A DNA stretch of 64,000 bases. Origin: Neophaeococcomyces mojaviensis (Eukaryota > Ascomycota > Eurotiomycetes > Chaetothyriales). The notes under the pieces were generated by a model. It had not been told where the DNA came from. It was given only the letters and a program-made list of their open reading frames with translations, and did no database searches. The position numbers were made by a program, and so were the translations under genes. Shown here piece by piece: positions 10,672 to 21,134 of the stretch. The stretch covers positions 62,001 to 126,000 of the forward strand of contig JAPDRQ010000003.1 in assembly GCA_030247915.1 (NCBI GenBank). Direction: 5' to 3'. Position 1 is the stretch's first letter; each line of letters starts with the position of its first letter.

Positions 10672-11916
10672 TCAGCTCCCCAAATACCTCTTCCAGCCGT
10701 CCTTCCACACATCCTTCTTCAGCTCCTCTGTCCCGTTGCTGTTAGTCACCACCCGATCGCTAACTCTGAATCGTTCCCAGCGCCCATCTCTCCCAGTTCC
10801 AATCACTAGGATCGTACTGTTGTCCCGCCACCCAATGATACCCTTCATCGGTCGGGCTGGCATAGATCCAAGCGCTGGTAGATATGACAGCGACGAGCCG
10901 GTTTGTGTCCCCTCATCACCCATCTCGAAGTGCGTTGATGCAATCGAGTACGTGTCACTGAAGATGCGTGGCAGGAGTGGGATTTTGCTGAAGAAGCCCC
11001 ATTTGTTCTGTGGTGATTCGTCGTCTGCTGCTGCGCTTGGTGAGGAGACATTAGGGGATTGTGAGCGGCCACGGCTGGATGTGCTGTTAGATTTGGCTGA
11101 TGGTGACGCGGATATGGAGAGCGAAGAGGGTCGTGAGCGGCCAGGGAGCTGCGTGAGGTCGAAGACGTGAAGAGTTGATTTGTCGGATGTCACGGCGAGC
11201 AGGGATGTGTCTGGTGATATGGCTATGCTGAATATAAAGGCAGGATCGACGCCGCGTCGTAATTCGGCAAGCTTGGCGCAATTTTGAGTTGAGAAGACGC
11301 GGATGAGAGTACCAGTTTCCGAGGCGGAGGCTAGGAGGGTGCCGTCGGAAGAAAGATCGAGAGCCCGAAGAGCAGAGGCGTGAGCTGGAATGATGCTGAC
11401 ATTGTTGGTCTTCAGCTCGACAAGTTGAATCTTGCCAGGTGAGCGGCCCGGAAAGGCCAGGAGAGAGGTGCCGAGACAACAGAGTCCGAGATGGTTGTCT
11501 GCTGTTTCGAAGACTGCGAGGCGCGTTGGCGGGCTGGAGAACTGGTAAAGGTGGATGCTGTTCTGTAGTGCAACGGCGATGTGGGTGCGTGTTAGGCGGA
11601 CTCGGAGGAGCGCAGTTTTGTGCTCGAGGGTCACGGCGGTCTTCTGTTTGGCATCATCCCAGATTATGACTTTTGTTTGTGGCCAGCGCGGATTCTTGCC
11701 GCCGCCGACAAGTGCGAGGTAGTTGTAATTGCCGAGCATTTCAGCTATGCCGATGCCGGCATTCATATTGCGGGAGACACGCAGCTCGCAGGGGTCAGAG
11801 TTGAAAACGCAGAAGCCGGTGTCTGTGCCTATGCTGAAGCATGTGCTGTCGGTGTTGAAGGATGCGCAGAGGGAAACAGGCCCCTGGGACTCATCGATGA
11901 TCGGTCTGGTATCCAT
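10672..11916 (-). CDS. HSV2: PROPPIN WD-repeat protein, HSV2-like (WIPI3/4)
   Basis: A single exon encodes 414 aa forming a seven-bladed beta-propeller that binds PI3P and PI(3,5)P2 on endosomes and autophagic membranes. The diagnostic phosphoinositide motif is L-R-R-G at residues 219-222 (LAELRRGVDPA). It is preceded by the family blade LDLSSDGTLLASASETGTLIRVF. The N-terminal blade FNTDSTCFSIGTDTGFCVFN is typical of the Atg18/Hsv2 family. A low-complexity Ser-rich loop follows blade 6 and is absent from the short yeast protein. The LRRG rather than FRRG form and the compact size favour HSV2/WDR45 over ATG18. The gene is divergent from the inositol phosphatase gene, itself a phosphoinositide enzyme. 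Confidence 0.87.
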   Translation of the reverse strand: MDTRPIIDESQGPVSLCASFNTDSTCFSIGTDTGFCVFNSDPCELRVSRNMNAGIGIAEMLGNYNYLALVGGGKNPRWPQTKVIIWDDAKQKTAVTLEHKTALLRVRLTRTHIAVALQNSIHLYQFSSPPTRLAVFETADNHLGLCCLGTSLLAFPGRSPGKIQLVELKTNNVSIIPAHASALRALDLSSDGTLLASASETGTLIRVFSTQNCAKLAELRRGVDPAFIFSIAISPDTSLLAVTSDKSTLHVFDLTQLPGRSRPSSLSISASPSAKSNSTSSRGRSQSPNVSSPSAAADDESPQNKWGFFSKIPLLPRIFSDTYSIASTHFEMGDEGTQTGSSLSYLPALGSMPARPMKGIIGWRDNSTILVIGTGRDGRWERFRVSDRVVTNSNGTEELKKDVWKDGWKRYLGS

Positions 11917-12483
11917 GGTTGGTTGTATGTGCTCGGAATATCATGCTTAGTGGCGAGCAGCGTTAGGTCCAGGGGACCGACGACGTTGGCGGGAGAGGTG
12001 TGAAATGGTGGACGATGAGGTAGCGAGGTCGTGTGCAAGCAAGCATATGCAAGGCTTCTATTTGATCTCTAACCATGCACGCGAAACTTTAGGCAGTAAC
12101 GCTAGCCTAATGTGCGCGCAGAGGCTCCGCGGAACCCCATCATCTGGTGGGCCACTCAACCCTAAACACTCAGTTCGAGATGCCCAGATTGGGGCCATCG
12201 AGATGTGGCTGTGCCAAAAAGATATGACATGGATCTTTGAGCATGACATATTGCCGAGCTTAGATGGACCAGCTTTGGTGCATCTACTAAGCACGTTCCG
12301 GGCCTATATATCGTTTGACAAGATGCCACAGACGATTCGATTGAGCTGTTGTAAGCAGCTTTCAGTCCTGACGTCTACTTTACCACCGCCTCGCACCAAA
12401 TGTCCATGACCTTTCCACTTGACTGAACCAGAAAAAAACAACTGTGGCGTACAGGTGTTGATGTTAAAGAATACTCAAAGAGA
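11917..12483. promoter_or_regulatory. Shared upstream region of HSV2 and the 5-phosphatase gene
   Basis: This 567 bp interval lies between divergent start codons. Open frames in it are short and unsupported. Both promoters are expected here; no named site is recognised. Confidence 0.45.
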
Positions 12484-15400
12484 ATGACATTGAGACCAGA
12501 CGACGTCCAGCGTCCCAAATGGTCAGCGAAGGAACCGTGGTCTCCAATCCAGCAGCCGCCTGGTGCATATCCTCCTTCTCCCGGCCCGAGATCGCCCATC
12601 CTACCTCCAGGAATCAACCAAGAGACTAAAACAGTGGCTGATGTTGTCAGAGCTCGCAGAGATGAATATATCAGGAAGAAGACAATCAAAATCAAGGTTG
12701 GCACCTGGAATGTTGCTGCTCTACCGGGCACCTACAAAGATCTGGGAGGATGGTTTGCAGGCGGCCTCGGTGTCAAAGGCTTGAGCCAAAATCTGTCTGG
12801 CCTCATTACAGGCAGTGACTCCTCGGATTTGTCTGATTCCGAGGTTGAGTCCGTCGAGGATCAAGAGGCAAGGTACCGGAAGAAAAGCACAACACTGCCT
12901 GAGCATGATACTCCTGCTGTGCCTAGTGGCGACGAAGTGGATCTGTACGTCCTTGGTCTGCAGGAAGTGATCGACATAACTTCAATGACCGAAGCTGTGA
13001 AGCCATATACAGACCCCAATCCAGGAAGGAGGTGGAAGAATGCCATCAAAAGAGCTCTTCCTCCAGGTTACACGAAAGTCGCTGAAGAGCAGCTACTGGG
13101 CCTTTTGTTGCTGATATTTGCTTCTCCTCAGCTGAAACCTGAAATCTCGTCAGTCAGTACGAACCATGTCGGCACTGGCTTGCTGGGCTATCTCGGAAAC
13201 AAGGGTGCCGTATCAGCGCGAATATTACTTGGTGAGACGACTCGCATGCTGTTCGTGAACTGCCACTTAGCTGCTGGAGCCGATGCTACTGCACTTTCGA
13301 GGAGGATATGGGATACTAGCCAGATATTAAGTCGAACGCAGTTTGCCCCTGTAGGGGACGAATTTGTCTATGGACCTGGACGACATGAGCAAATTGGTGA
13401 CGAGGATATTGCTTTCTGGTTTGGCGATCTCAACTACAGGCTGGACGACATTCCTGGAGAAGACGTACGCAGACTACTGCTTCTGCACGCGAGAAATGAG
13501 TATGATGTCCTCAACAAGTCGAAGCGCCGCATCGACAGCGAACTAGGACGTATTCAAGCAGAATCGCAGGAAAGCATTACCATTCCACGTCAGGAGCCTG
13601 ATGCTGAAAACCCTGCTACGGTGAGTGCGGCTGAGCCATACTTGGATCCAGAGAACGATCCAGCCTCTCTTCGCACGACTTTGAAGTCTCTTTTAACGCA
13701 CGACCAGCTTCGTGCTCAACAAAGACTGCGAAAAGCATTCCATGATGGCTGGCGGGAGGGAGATATCAACTTCTTGCCTACCTACAAGTATGACGTTGGC
13801 TCAGTTGCTATGTTCGATTCAGGAGAGAAGAAACGAAGTCCAAGCTGGTGTGACCGTATCCTGTATCGCACTCGCGGTGACTACGAACAGTATAAGATGA
13901 GGACCAAGCTTGAGGCGGAAGCGAGGAAAAAAGACGAAGATATGAAGAAGCGTGGTTTGGACGATGCGGCTTCCCAAGAGGACGTATTGTTTGATTACGA
14001 TCCTGAAAACGACGGGAACAATGACTTTGATGATCAGGACGAATGCAACGAGAACGAACATGATATGGAGCTGACTCGGACTAAGTCTGCAGTTGAATAC
14101 GCCGTCGCGTTGGAAGAATACATCTCGCACCAGCGAGTCTTGTCTTCAGATCACAAACCTTTGACAGCTGTTTTCAGCGTCACGTACGATTCTGTTGATC
14201 AGCACTTGAAAGCCAGGATCCATGATCAAGTTACCAGAGACTTTGATAGGGCTGAAAATGAAGCTAGACCTAGTGTTACACTGGTACTTGATCAAGCTTC
14301 CCATACTCAGACTGCCGCTGATAAGTCTTTAGAATCTACCGAGCTAAAAATGGTTGATTTTGGAGAGGTTCGATACGCCGTTATGTATGAGCACCACCTA
14401 TTGATCGCAAACACTGGACAGATCGACGTCACTTATGCCTTCGTCAACAGACCGGTTGAAGGTAGTGATAGAAATCCTGCCTCCACTTTCCCATCTTGGC
14501 TTACAGTCGTGGTTCATCAGGATGCTGACCAGGCGAAACCTGGGCCGTCAGATCTCGGACAAAGTACACGGTACAAACTGAGGCCTGGCGAAACGACGAA
14601 CATCGATATAGTGCTCGAGATCAGAGAAGGGGAGATGGTGAAACAGTTGAATGCCGGCGAGCTTGCTTTGGATGACATACTAGTCCTACGTATATCAAAT
14701 GGACGCGATTACTTCATTCCGCTAAAGGGTGTCTGGCTCCAAAGCTGTTTCTACCGAAGTGTTGACGAGCTTGTCCGAATTCCATCAGGTGTGCGAAGCT
14801 TGATTTTGAGCCCTATCAGAGCTGAAGCGCAAATGCAATCGGTAGCGGCTGTTGTTCATTCCGCCCCACAAGAACTCTTCATGCTCACCGAGATAATCCC
14901 GAGTCTTGTTGAACGTGTTGTTGCTGACTGGGACATGCTTCACGATACTGAGGAACCGCCTTGGAAAACTCTTAGCAATCATCCTTGGCCGTTTGACCAT
15001 AGCGACATAATCGATCTTGATATCGATATGAAAGCAGAGAGGCTTGCTGAGATCCGAGAAGCTCTTGACACAGCAGAATCTATTGACAAGCATATGAGTC
15101 CCTGCACTGACACCTCGGAGAAGCTTGAATTGGTCTCGGACGTCTTACAGTCTTTTTTGGCATCCCTTTCCGACGGAGTCATCACAAGCGAGGTGTGGAA
15201 AACTATAGAAACACAACTGTTGAGGTATGAAAAATCAAAAACTGCTGTGACTTCTGAACAATTGCAAGACATCGTCATGGAAGCAATATCAAGCACACCA
15301 GTGCACAGTGTTGCACTGACGTTCATCACATTCATGCTTAACCGCATAATTACTGAGATATCGGCCAGCTCTTTCGACAAGGCTACATCATCTCAGGCGT

Positions 15401-15720
15401 CAAAAACAAGAACAAGATCATCAACATCAGCAAGCGCAATGTCCGACGTATCACTTTCAAGCGTCGCCTCGATCAAGACGAAAAGGTCATTCTTCCCATC
15501 GCTGACGAGACGCACGACAGATTCGAGCACAACGAGTAGTCTGACCTCACCTGTTGAACCTGCCATAGAACCGGTGGAGAAGAATAGACTGGCGCATGGG
15601 TACGCTGAAGTGTTTGCGCCGTTGATCATTAGGTCTCAAGAGGAGCCAAAGATGTGGGCCAAGGAAAAAAAGGCACAACTTGCTCGTAAAGTGAAGATCG
15701 TTGAGGCCTTGCTAAGTTAG
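12484..15720 (+). CDS. Inositol polyphosphate 5-phosphatase, OCRL/INPP5B-like
   Basis: A single exon encodes 1078 aa. The enzyme class removes the 5-phosphate from PI(4,5)P2 and related lipids on endosomal, Golgi and plasma membranes. The catalytic domain starts near residue 65 (KVGTWNVAALPG) and includes GNKGAV, FWFGDLNYR (311-319; Asp315, Asn317), PSWCDRILYR (Trp455, Asp457) and SDHKP near 557. An ASH-type beta-sandwich follows (VDFGEVRYAVMYEHHLLIANTGQ region, about 620-760), then a helical RhoGAP-like domain to about 970. The tail is Ser/Thr-rich and ends with a basic helix. The 5-ptase, ASH, RhoGAP order is that of OCRL/INPP5B. An acidic insertion of about 60 residues interrupts the end of the catalytic domain. 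No transmembrane segment is present. Confidence 0.9.
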   Translation: MTLRPDDVQRPKWSAKEPWSPIQQPPGAYPPSPGPRSPILPPGINQETKTVADVVRARRDEYIRKKTIKIKVGTWNVAALPGTYKDLGGWFAGGLGVKGLSQNLSGLITGSDSSDLSDSEVESVEDQEARYRKKSTTLPEHDTPAVPSGDEVDLYVLGLQEVIDITSMTEAVKPYTDPNPGRRWKNAIKRALPPGYTKVAEEQLLGLLLLIFASPQLKPEISSVSTNHVGTGLLGYLGNKGAVSARILLGETTRMLFVNCHLAAGADATALSRRIWDTSQILSRTQFAPVGDEFVYGPGRHEQIGDEDIAFWFGDLNYRLDDIPGEDVRRLLLLHARNEYDVLNKSKRRIDSELGRIQAESQESITIPRQEPDAENPATVSAAEPYLDPENDPASLRTTLKSLLTHDQLRAQQRLRKAFHDGWREGDINFLPTYKYDVGSVAMFDSGEKKRSPSWCDRILYRTRGDYEQYKMRTKLEAEARKKDEDMKKRGLDDAASQEDVLFDYDPENDGNNDFDDQDECNENEHDMELTRTKSAVEYAVALEEYISHQRVLSSDHKPLTAVFSVTYDSVDQHLKARIHDQVTRDFDRAENEARPSVTLVLDQASHTQTAADKSLESTELKMVDFGEVRYAVMYEHHLLIANTGQIDVTYAFVNRPVEGSDRNPASTFPSWLTVVVHQDADQAKPGPSDLGQSTRYKLRPGETTNIDIVLEIREGEMVKQLNAGELALDDILVLRISNGRDYFIPLKGVWLQSCFYRSVDELVRIPSGVRSLILSPIRAEAQMQSVAAVVHSAPQELFMLTEIIPSLVERVVADWDMLHDTEEPPWKTLSNHPWPFDHSDIIDLDIDMKAERLAEIREALDTAESIDKHMSPCTDTSEKLELVSDVLQSFLASLSDGVITSEVWKTIETQLLRYEKSKTAVTSEQLQDIVMEAISSTPVHSVALTFITFMLNRIITEISASSFDKATSSQASKTRTRSSTSASAMSDVSLSSVASIKTKRSFFPSLTRRTTDSSTTSSLTSPVEPAIEPVEKNRLAHGYAEVFAPLIIRSQEEPKMWAKEKKAQLARKVKIVEALLS

Positions 15721-16452
15721 CCACCATAATGAGATTCAAATGCTCGAGTATGCACTGTTGTTATCGTGGCTTGAATCATTCAAAGGAGCAATCTCGGCCG
15801 TAATGGGTCTTATTGAGGGCCTAAGCCTGACACATTCACTGCCCTAAACAATAGAATCTTCAGAACGAACCCTCTGCTAGCCTCCGCAGTACAAAGAAAG
15901 CATCATATCGTTACATTGCCAATCACCACGTTCTATTTCGGGATCGTGTAGAAAAGTTGAAAAGCACGCCGCAATACCGGCAGCATATCGAAGAAAAAAG
16001 CGCACGCCAAGCTGACATAACGAGCGCGAGAGCGAAATTTCATCAGTAAGCACGAATGACGTAGTGGCCGGATGATTATCAAACGACTTACCAAGTTCGA
16101 AAAATGAAGTGATGCGATTGGGCAACGCAATATCAGAAGTTCTCTAAATGGAAAAGCGTTGTCGCTCGATTAAGAAGGGCTTCTAAATACGAGGCACAGG
16201 GCGTGTGCAGCAAGAAAATGCCTCGTTTGCTATGGTTCCTGAAGTAAAGGTATAAAGTAAGACACTACAGTTCATCGGACTGACAATACCATCATCAAAA
16301 TATACCAATCAACCAAAGAGAATTAGAATTCAGAGGGCTATCCTCTAGTCCATAAATATTTAGAGAAGTCGCTATATCAACTCAATAAAATCCAATCACC
16401 ACAAGTTATCATATCGAAAGGAAACAGGTCAAAAACATCTACAACAATAAAA
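15721..16452. other. Intergenic stretch, no supported gene
   Basis: The 3' side of the 5-phosphatase gene and the promoter of the small orphan gene. An A-rich leader directly precedes the ATG at 16453. Splice-like signals on the minus strand (donor at 16091, acceptor near 16013) do not connect to a start codon, so no gene is called. Confidence 0.4.
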
Positions 16453-16677
16453 ATGGGCATCAAATCCTATATCCCATCCTTCCTCAAGCCGGTCGATACC
16501 CCTCAAACCCCGTACCCTATCTACGACTTCAAGGGTCCTCTCTTCCATAAGCACACTACATCGCCGTCGCCTCGTGGCTCAGTTGATGCCACGGTAGCTG
16601 CTGAACATGCGGCAGCTGCTGCGCGGAATGCGGCGCGAACGAGGGGTAGTGCTGCAACAGAGAGACTGATGGACTAA
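16453..16677 (+). CDS. Small hypothetical protein, 74 aa
   Basis: The start context (AATAAAAATGGGC) is good for a fungal gene and follows a CA-rich leader. The protein begins MGIKSYIPSFLKP, has a Pro/Tyr-rich middle (TPYPIYDFKGPLF) and ends in an Ala-rich helix (VAAEHAAAAARNAARTRG). There is no signal peptide, membrane segment or known domain. The N-terminal Met-Gly could allow N-myristoylation, but the following residues are not a strong match. I do not recognise the family. It lies 310 bp upstream of the amine oxidase on the same strand. Confidence 0.55.
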   Translation: MGIKSYIPSFLKPVDTPQTPYPIYDFKGPLFHKHTTSPSPRGSVDATVAAEHAAAAARNAARTRGSAATERLMD

Positions 16678-16987
16678 GAATAGATTGGACAGAAATGGTG
16701 GAACAGCAGGGAAGCACTGTAGAGCTGCAGAAGTTTTTCAACTTCAATGTTGTATAGATATTATACCAACAGGAAACGGAGTAAAAATGTCGACTCGAGC
16801 GTTTGAGTTCCAAGATATTGATAGAAACATAATTGCAAACTTATCGAAAGCATCTTCTTTTCGATCCATTGATTAGCTAAGCTTGCAGCTGCCGAGGCTT
16901 GTTTGAGAACCTCTATCAAACAACAATAGGCGTTCGAGATATTACCATCGATCAACATGTTAACTGGTGTTGTCTTATACAGATGCA

Positions 16988-18476
16988 ATGGCCCATGCCG
17001 TCGACGCTGAAGTCGTTGTGATTGGAGCCGGTCTCAGTGGCCTCACCGCTGCGCATAGGATCCAGCAAGCCGGCATCTCCTGTATCATTCTCGAGGCTCG
17101 CGACCGTGTAGGGGGTAAGACGTGGTCTATCGATCCTCTCAACGAAGGCAAAGTTGTCGATGTTGGTGCAGCATGGATCAATGATACGAATCAATCTGAA
17201 GTCTATGCCCTGGCTAAGTCTCTTGACCTTGAACTTGTGGTGCAGAATACCACAGGGAGAGTGATACAAGAGGATATCGATGGAGGTTTGTCTACATTTG
17301 AGTATGGTGGTGTACCAAATGTGATTTGTCAATCATCTTGGGTCTAGTCGTCTGGCTGATCCAGTGCAGGTATTGAGCGAACCCGATGGTGTCTCCGAAA
17401 TGCTCCGCATCCGCTCCCTCTTCGAGGAGACCTGCCAGACTATCAACATCCGCGACTTGACATTTGCGGACTCGTCTCTCGACAAATTGAACCTTCAACA
17501 ATGGATCGAATCCCACAGCAGCAGCAAAACAGCCCTAGCCTCGGCCTCAGTCTGGACCCGCGCTATGGTCGGCATGGAACCCTCAGAAGTCAGCGCTTTG
17601 TACTTCCTTCTCTACTGCAAATCCGGAGGCGGCCTTCTCCAAATGCGCAAAGATACAAAAGATGGCGGCCAATACCTCCGCTTTGTAAAGGGCACGCAAT
17701 CACTATCTCTCGGCCTCGCTGCTCAGTTACACCCGGACACGCTCCATCTCTCCAGCCCCGTCACAAGCATCACACAGTCCGTCGCTATGGACTCAGCCAG
17801 CAACCGTGTCATGACAGTCACGACCTCCTCCAAACCCTCAAAAACCTACAAATGCCATCGCGTCATCCTCTCCCTCCCAACCCCCCTCCACAAATCCATC
17901 ACATTCTCACCTTCCCTCCCAGAAGCCAAGACAGCACTTTCCAACTCCAATATTCAAGGGTACACCAACAAAATCATCCTCCTCTACAGTTCTCCCTGGT
18001 GGCGTGCCGCCCGCCAAGACGGACCCCTCTGTGGCCTCCTCCAATCCTTCATTGGCCCCATCACCGTAACACGTGACTCCTCCGTCGACTCCGCGCAGCA
18101 ATACTCACTAACCTGCTTCCTTGTCGGCGCCGTCGGCCGACGTCTTTCCCTAGTCTCACAGACTGAACGCTTCGCCGCGGTCGTGGACCACGTGAACCGC
18201 GTGTTCGGCAAGTTTGTGCAGGTGGAACAACCGCTGACAGTGGTGGAGTACGAGTGGACCAAGGACGAGTGGAGCGGCGGGTGTCCGGTGCCTGTTGCGC
18301 CGCCCGGAGTGACAGGGAAGTACGAGGAGGCGTTGAGGAAGAGGTTTGGAGGCGTGCATTTTGTCGGGACGGAAACCGGGTGGGAGTGGAAGGGGTATAT
18401 GGACGGCGCGGTGAGGAGTGGGAAGAGAGGTGCCGAAGAGGTCATTGAGGCTTTAAGGAAGTCATCTAGGCTTTGA
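16988..18476 (+). CDS. Flavin monoamine oxidase (MAO-like)
   Basis: Two exons, 16988-17320 and 17370-18476, with a 49 bp phase-0 intron (GTGATT donor, GTGCAG acceptor), give 479 aa. The enzyme class oxidises amines with FAD and oxygen. The N-terminal Rossmann motif VVVIGAGLSGLTAA is followed by LEARDRVGGKTWS. The C-terminal FAD block is VGTETGWEWKGYMDGAVRSG. Cys416 in WSGGCPVPVAPPG aligns with the cysteine that binds FAD covalently in animal MAO A/B; Aspergillus MAO-N lacks it as I recall. No C-terminal membrane helix is seen, unlike animal MAO, and the C terminus (SSRL) resembles a peroxisomal PTS1 signal. A plausible acceptor (TTATACAG) sits just before the chosen ATG, so a 5' untranslated or short coding exon may exist upstream. 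Confidence 0.87.
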
Positions 18477-19034
18477 GGTCGCAATTGGTTCGGATTTCTT
18501 GGTGACTACCTAGTCTAGAAGAGAAGTGAAGGTAGAAGAACGATTTTCTGTCCTGCAATCATAAGAAGTGGCTCAACATCATTCACACTACGTGCTTGTG
18601 GCATCTCGGAATCTATCGCTGTTTCTCAGGCACATTGAGGTTCGAAGAGACTAATGACTGGTGTTGGTCGTCACAGAGTTTCAATGGTGCTCAGCATAGA
18701 ACGTCTTGAGTAAGCAGATCTACAGCGTTTGGACGGCTGTTCCATTGAGCTGTTTTGTATTGACTCGGGATATGACTGTGTCGCCGCATGCGCAGTGGAT
18801 CATGCTGAAATGGATTGTGAGTGTGGCAGTGGGAGGTTACGAGAACGCATGAGAGGCGTTGGCAATTGTTATTAAAGCTGACTTGGATCTTTGAGGTTAT
18901 TAGGAGGAGTGATGAGATTTAGACTCCTTGTCAGAGGCAAAGATGCTGTAGTAACAAAAGGACATTGGGATGACTCTATCATCTCTTGTACATTGGCGAG
19001 GCTAGAAAAATTACTCCTCATCGCTTCGCGAAGA
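18477..19034. other. Convergent intergenic stretch
   Basis: 3' ends of the amine oxidase (+) and the P450 (-) face each other across about 560 bp. No gene is seen. Confidence 0.5.
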
Positions 19035-20702
19035 TCAAGACTTCATAACACTGACTTCGGTAACTGGACTCTTAGTCCACTGCTTCGTAACAGGATCCAA
19101 CAACGATTTCTCTGCCTCTTCCCATTCCCACCTCACAAGCTCTGCCTTCTTCTCGTTTCTTGGTGTGATTTCCACTTTGAATTCTTCCGGCATGCACACG
19201 AAGCCCTGAGTGAAGTTGTCTTGGTCTGGCAAGATTGGTTCCCCTGTTTTCGGATTCTTCACGGGTTTGAAATCGAATGCGGATATCATTCTTGACATAC
19301 CAAGGAACAGACTTCGCTCTGCAACATGGATACCTGGACAGATTCGCCTGCCAGCACCAAAAGTGAATTGATCCCGCTTTGAAACATCAGGATTAGCAGC
19401 TGACTCGGCGAGGGACAGAGTGTTATTGATGTGCCGGCTTGGATCGAATCTACGAGGGTCTGGCGATCTTGTAGGATCCATGTTGATGGCCCAGACATTG
19501 TTCATGACACCTGCTCCAGCAGGAATAGTATAACCCATGTACGTGTCCGCTTTGGTTGTGGCGTGGGGTACGGCACCAAGAATCGTCGTTGGCATCCAGC
19601 GTAGTGTCTCTTTGGCGCAGCTTCGTATATATGGCAGATTCTGCTCGTCCTCCATGGTGGGTAGGCGATCTTGACCCACGACTTCGTCGATTTCGGCTTG
19701 AGCTCTACGCTGAACGTCAGGATACAGTAGCATCGCTTGCACGAAAGCGTACAAAGTGCTTGAGGTCGTGTCGGAACCAGCTTCGAGGAGGGTGCCTGAA
19801 ATGTAGGCAGCCTGATCGTCGTCAAAGCCGTCCTTCTTCTGGGCTTCCGCCATACCGATACAGAAGCATGGCTTGATCGTGCCTTCTGAGATTGCGTTCT
19901 TAGCAGTAAGCCAGTGTCCTAGGTAAAGTGATTTTTCGTGTTTGTGCAGATCTTTAGCTTTCTTCTGCGTTGGCAGGATGAAATCTGGCAGCTTCCGTAG
20001 CAGAGGAAAGAAGTCGATGAGTGCGGCGGTCCCAGTCTGGTTGATGTTTGCAAATTCGGAGAATCCATCAAAAAGCTGTTTCATCTTCGCGTCTTCGTAT
20101 GTAGGAGTACGCCAGCCGAATACCATGGTTGTAGTAAGTGCGTTAGAATAACGTCGAATGTTTTGTAGAAAACGGTCTGGCTGTTGCAGCATCTCATACA
20201 GCATTTGCTTATTCTCCAGCACTTGATAGGGCACATAGGATTTTGCAGCAGAAATGTTGAGCAGCGCATGCACCATCTTCCGGAAAGTGCGCCATTTTGT
20301 GCCGTATCCCATCATCAGTAATCTCAGATCACCACTGCAAAGCGTTTGACCAATGTACATCTCCTGCCGGTCGGAGTAATTGTTGCTTCGTTTGTCAAGC
20401 AATTCTTTGACAGCCTCATCACTCGACAGAACAATCAATACCTTGGTGCCGAGTATCAAGCTGTAAACTGGGCCATACTGCTGGGCCCATCTTTGAAATT
20501 GGAGATGGGCATCTCGGGAAGGCATCTGGTTGTATTAGCACATGGATGGAAAGATGTAGGAGAGGAGTACTTGATGTATGTTTCCGAGAACTGGGATCGT
20601 TGGAGGCCCTGGTGGATACCCCTTGGGTCGGCGGCCTATCAACAAAACTCTTGCAAAGCATAGCGCAATAGCAAGCCAAAGTAGCGCGTACGTCTGAGCC
20701 AT
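19035..20702 (-). CDS. Cytochrome P450 (E-class, microsomal)
   Basis: Two exons, 20702-20571 and 20525-19035, with a 45 bp intron (GTACTC donor, AACCAG acceptor), give 540 aa. The N terminus has one hydrophobic anchor (ALLWLAIALCFARVLLIG), then the Pro-rich hinge PPGPPTIPVLGNIHQ, which splices directly to MPSRDAHLQFQRWAQQYG. The I-helix oxygen-binding motif is AGSDTTSS, the K-helix ExxR is ETLR, and the haem loop FGAGRRICPG places the ligand at Cys440. These features mark a complete, probably active endoplasmic reticulum mono-oxygenase. The subfamily and substrate cannot be told from sequence alone. A regulator gene lies immediately upstream on the same strand, 430 bp away, suggesting a small metabolic cluster. 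Confidence 0.92.
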
Positions 20703-21134
20703 GTCTGAGCTTTCGATTGTCAAGGAGGTGATAGTTGTGAAGGAACAGACTCGGGTGATTAGAAAGAAGACTCCAAATCTCCCAGGCAATATCTCTATGC
20801 TAATATATGCGTACTATTGGATTTGAAACTCTGCCGCTGATTGTATCCGTATGGCAAAAATTGATGCGGCCTTCCGAAGATGTTCGAACGACGATGTTCG
20901 TTGGAGACGCATCGCAGCACGCCACAGCATCTTATTGGACTGGCTAACAAGCCAAGCGCATATTGTTTTGGTCATTGGTTCAACTTGAATAGTTTGCCCA
21001 ATTACGATGTGGTCAGATAGCGGAGGTGGAGGTGGGAGGAATTCCATTGAGCGGAGACGGAGGTGGGCAAAAGCTTTGTGGAGATCTTATCGATTACTCA
21101 CCCAATCAACTGTGATAAGTTTGGCAAGCCGCCA
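20703..21134. promoter_or_regulatory. P450 promoter region
   Basis: This interval separates the regulator stop from the P450 start on the same strand. No gene is seen. It contains a purine-rich stretch with GGAGGTGGAGGTGGGAGG near 21023. This would be the natural place to look for sites of the adjacent regulator. Confidence 0.4.

Noticed and set aside
15877..16130. Possible small spliced gene on the minus strand (GTAAGT at 16091, TGTCAG acceptor near 16013)
   Set aside because: The splice signals are good, but the joined frame has a stop upstream and no ATG, so no complete gene can be built.
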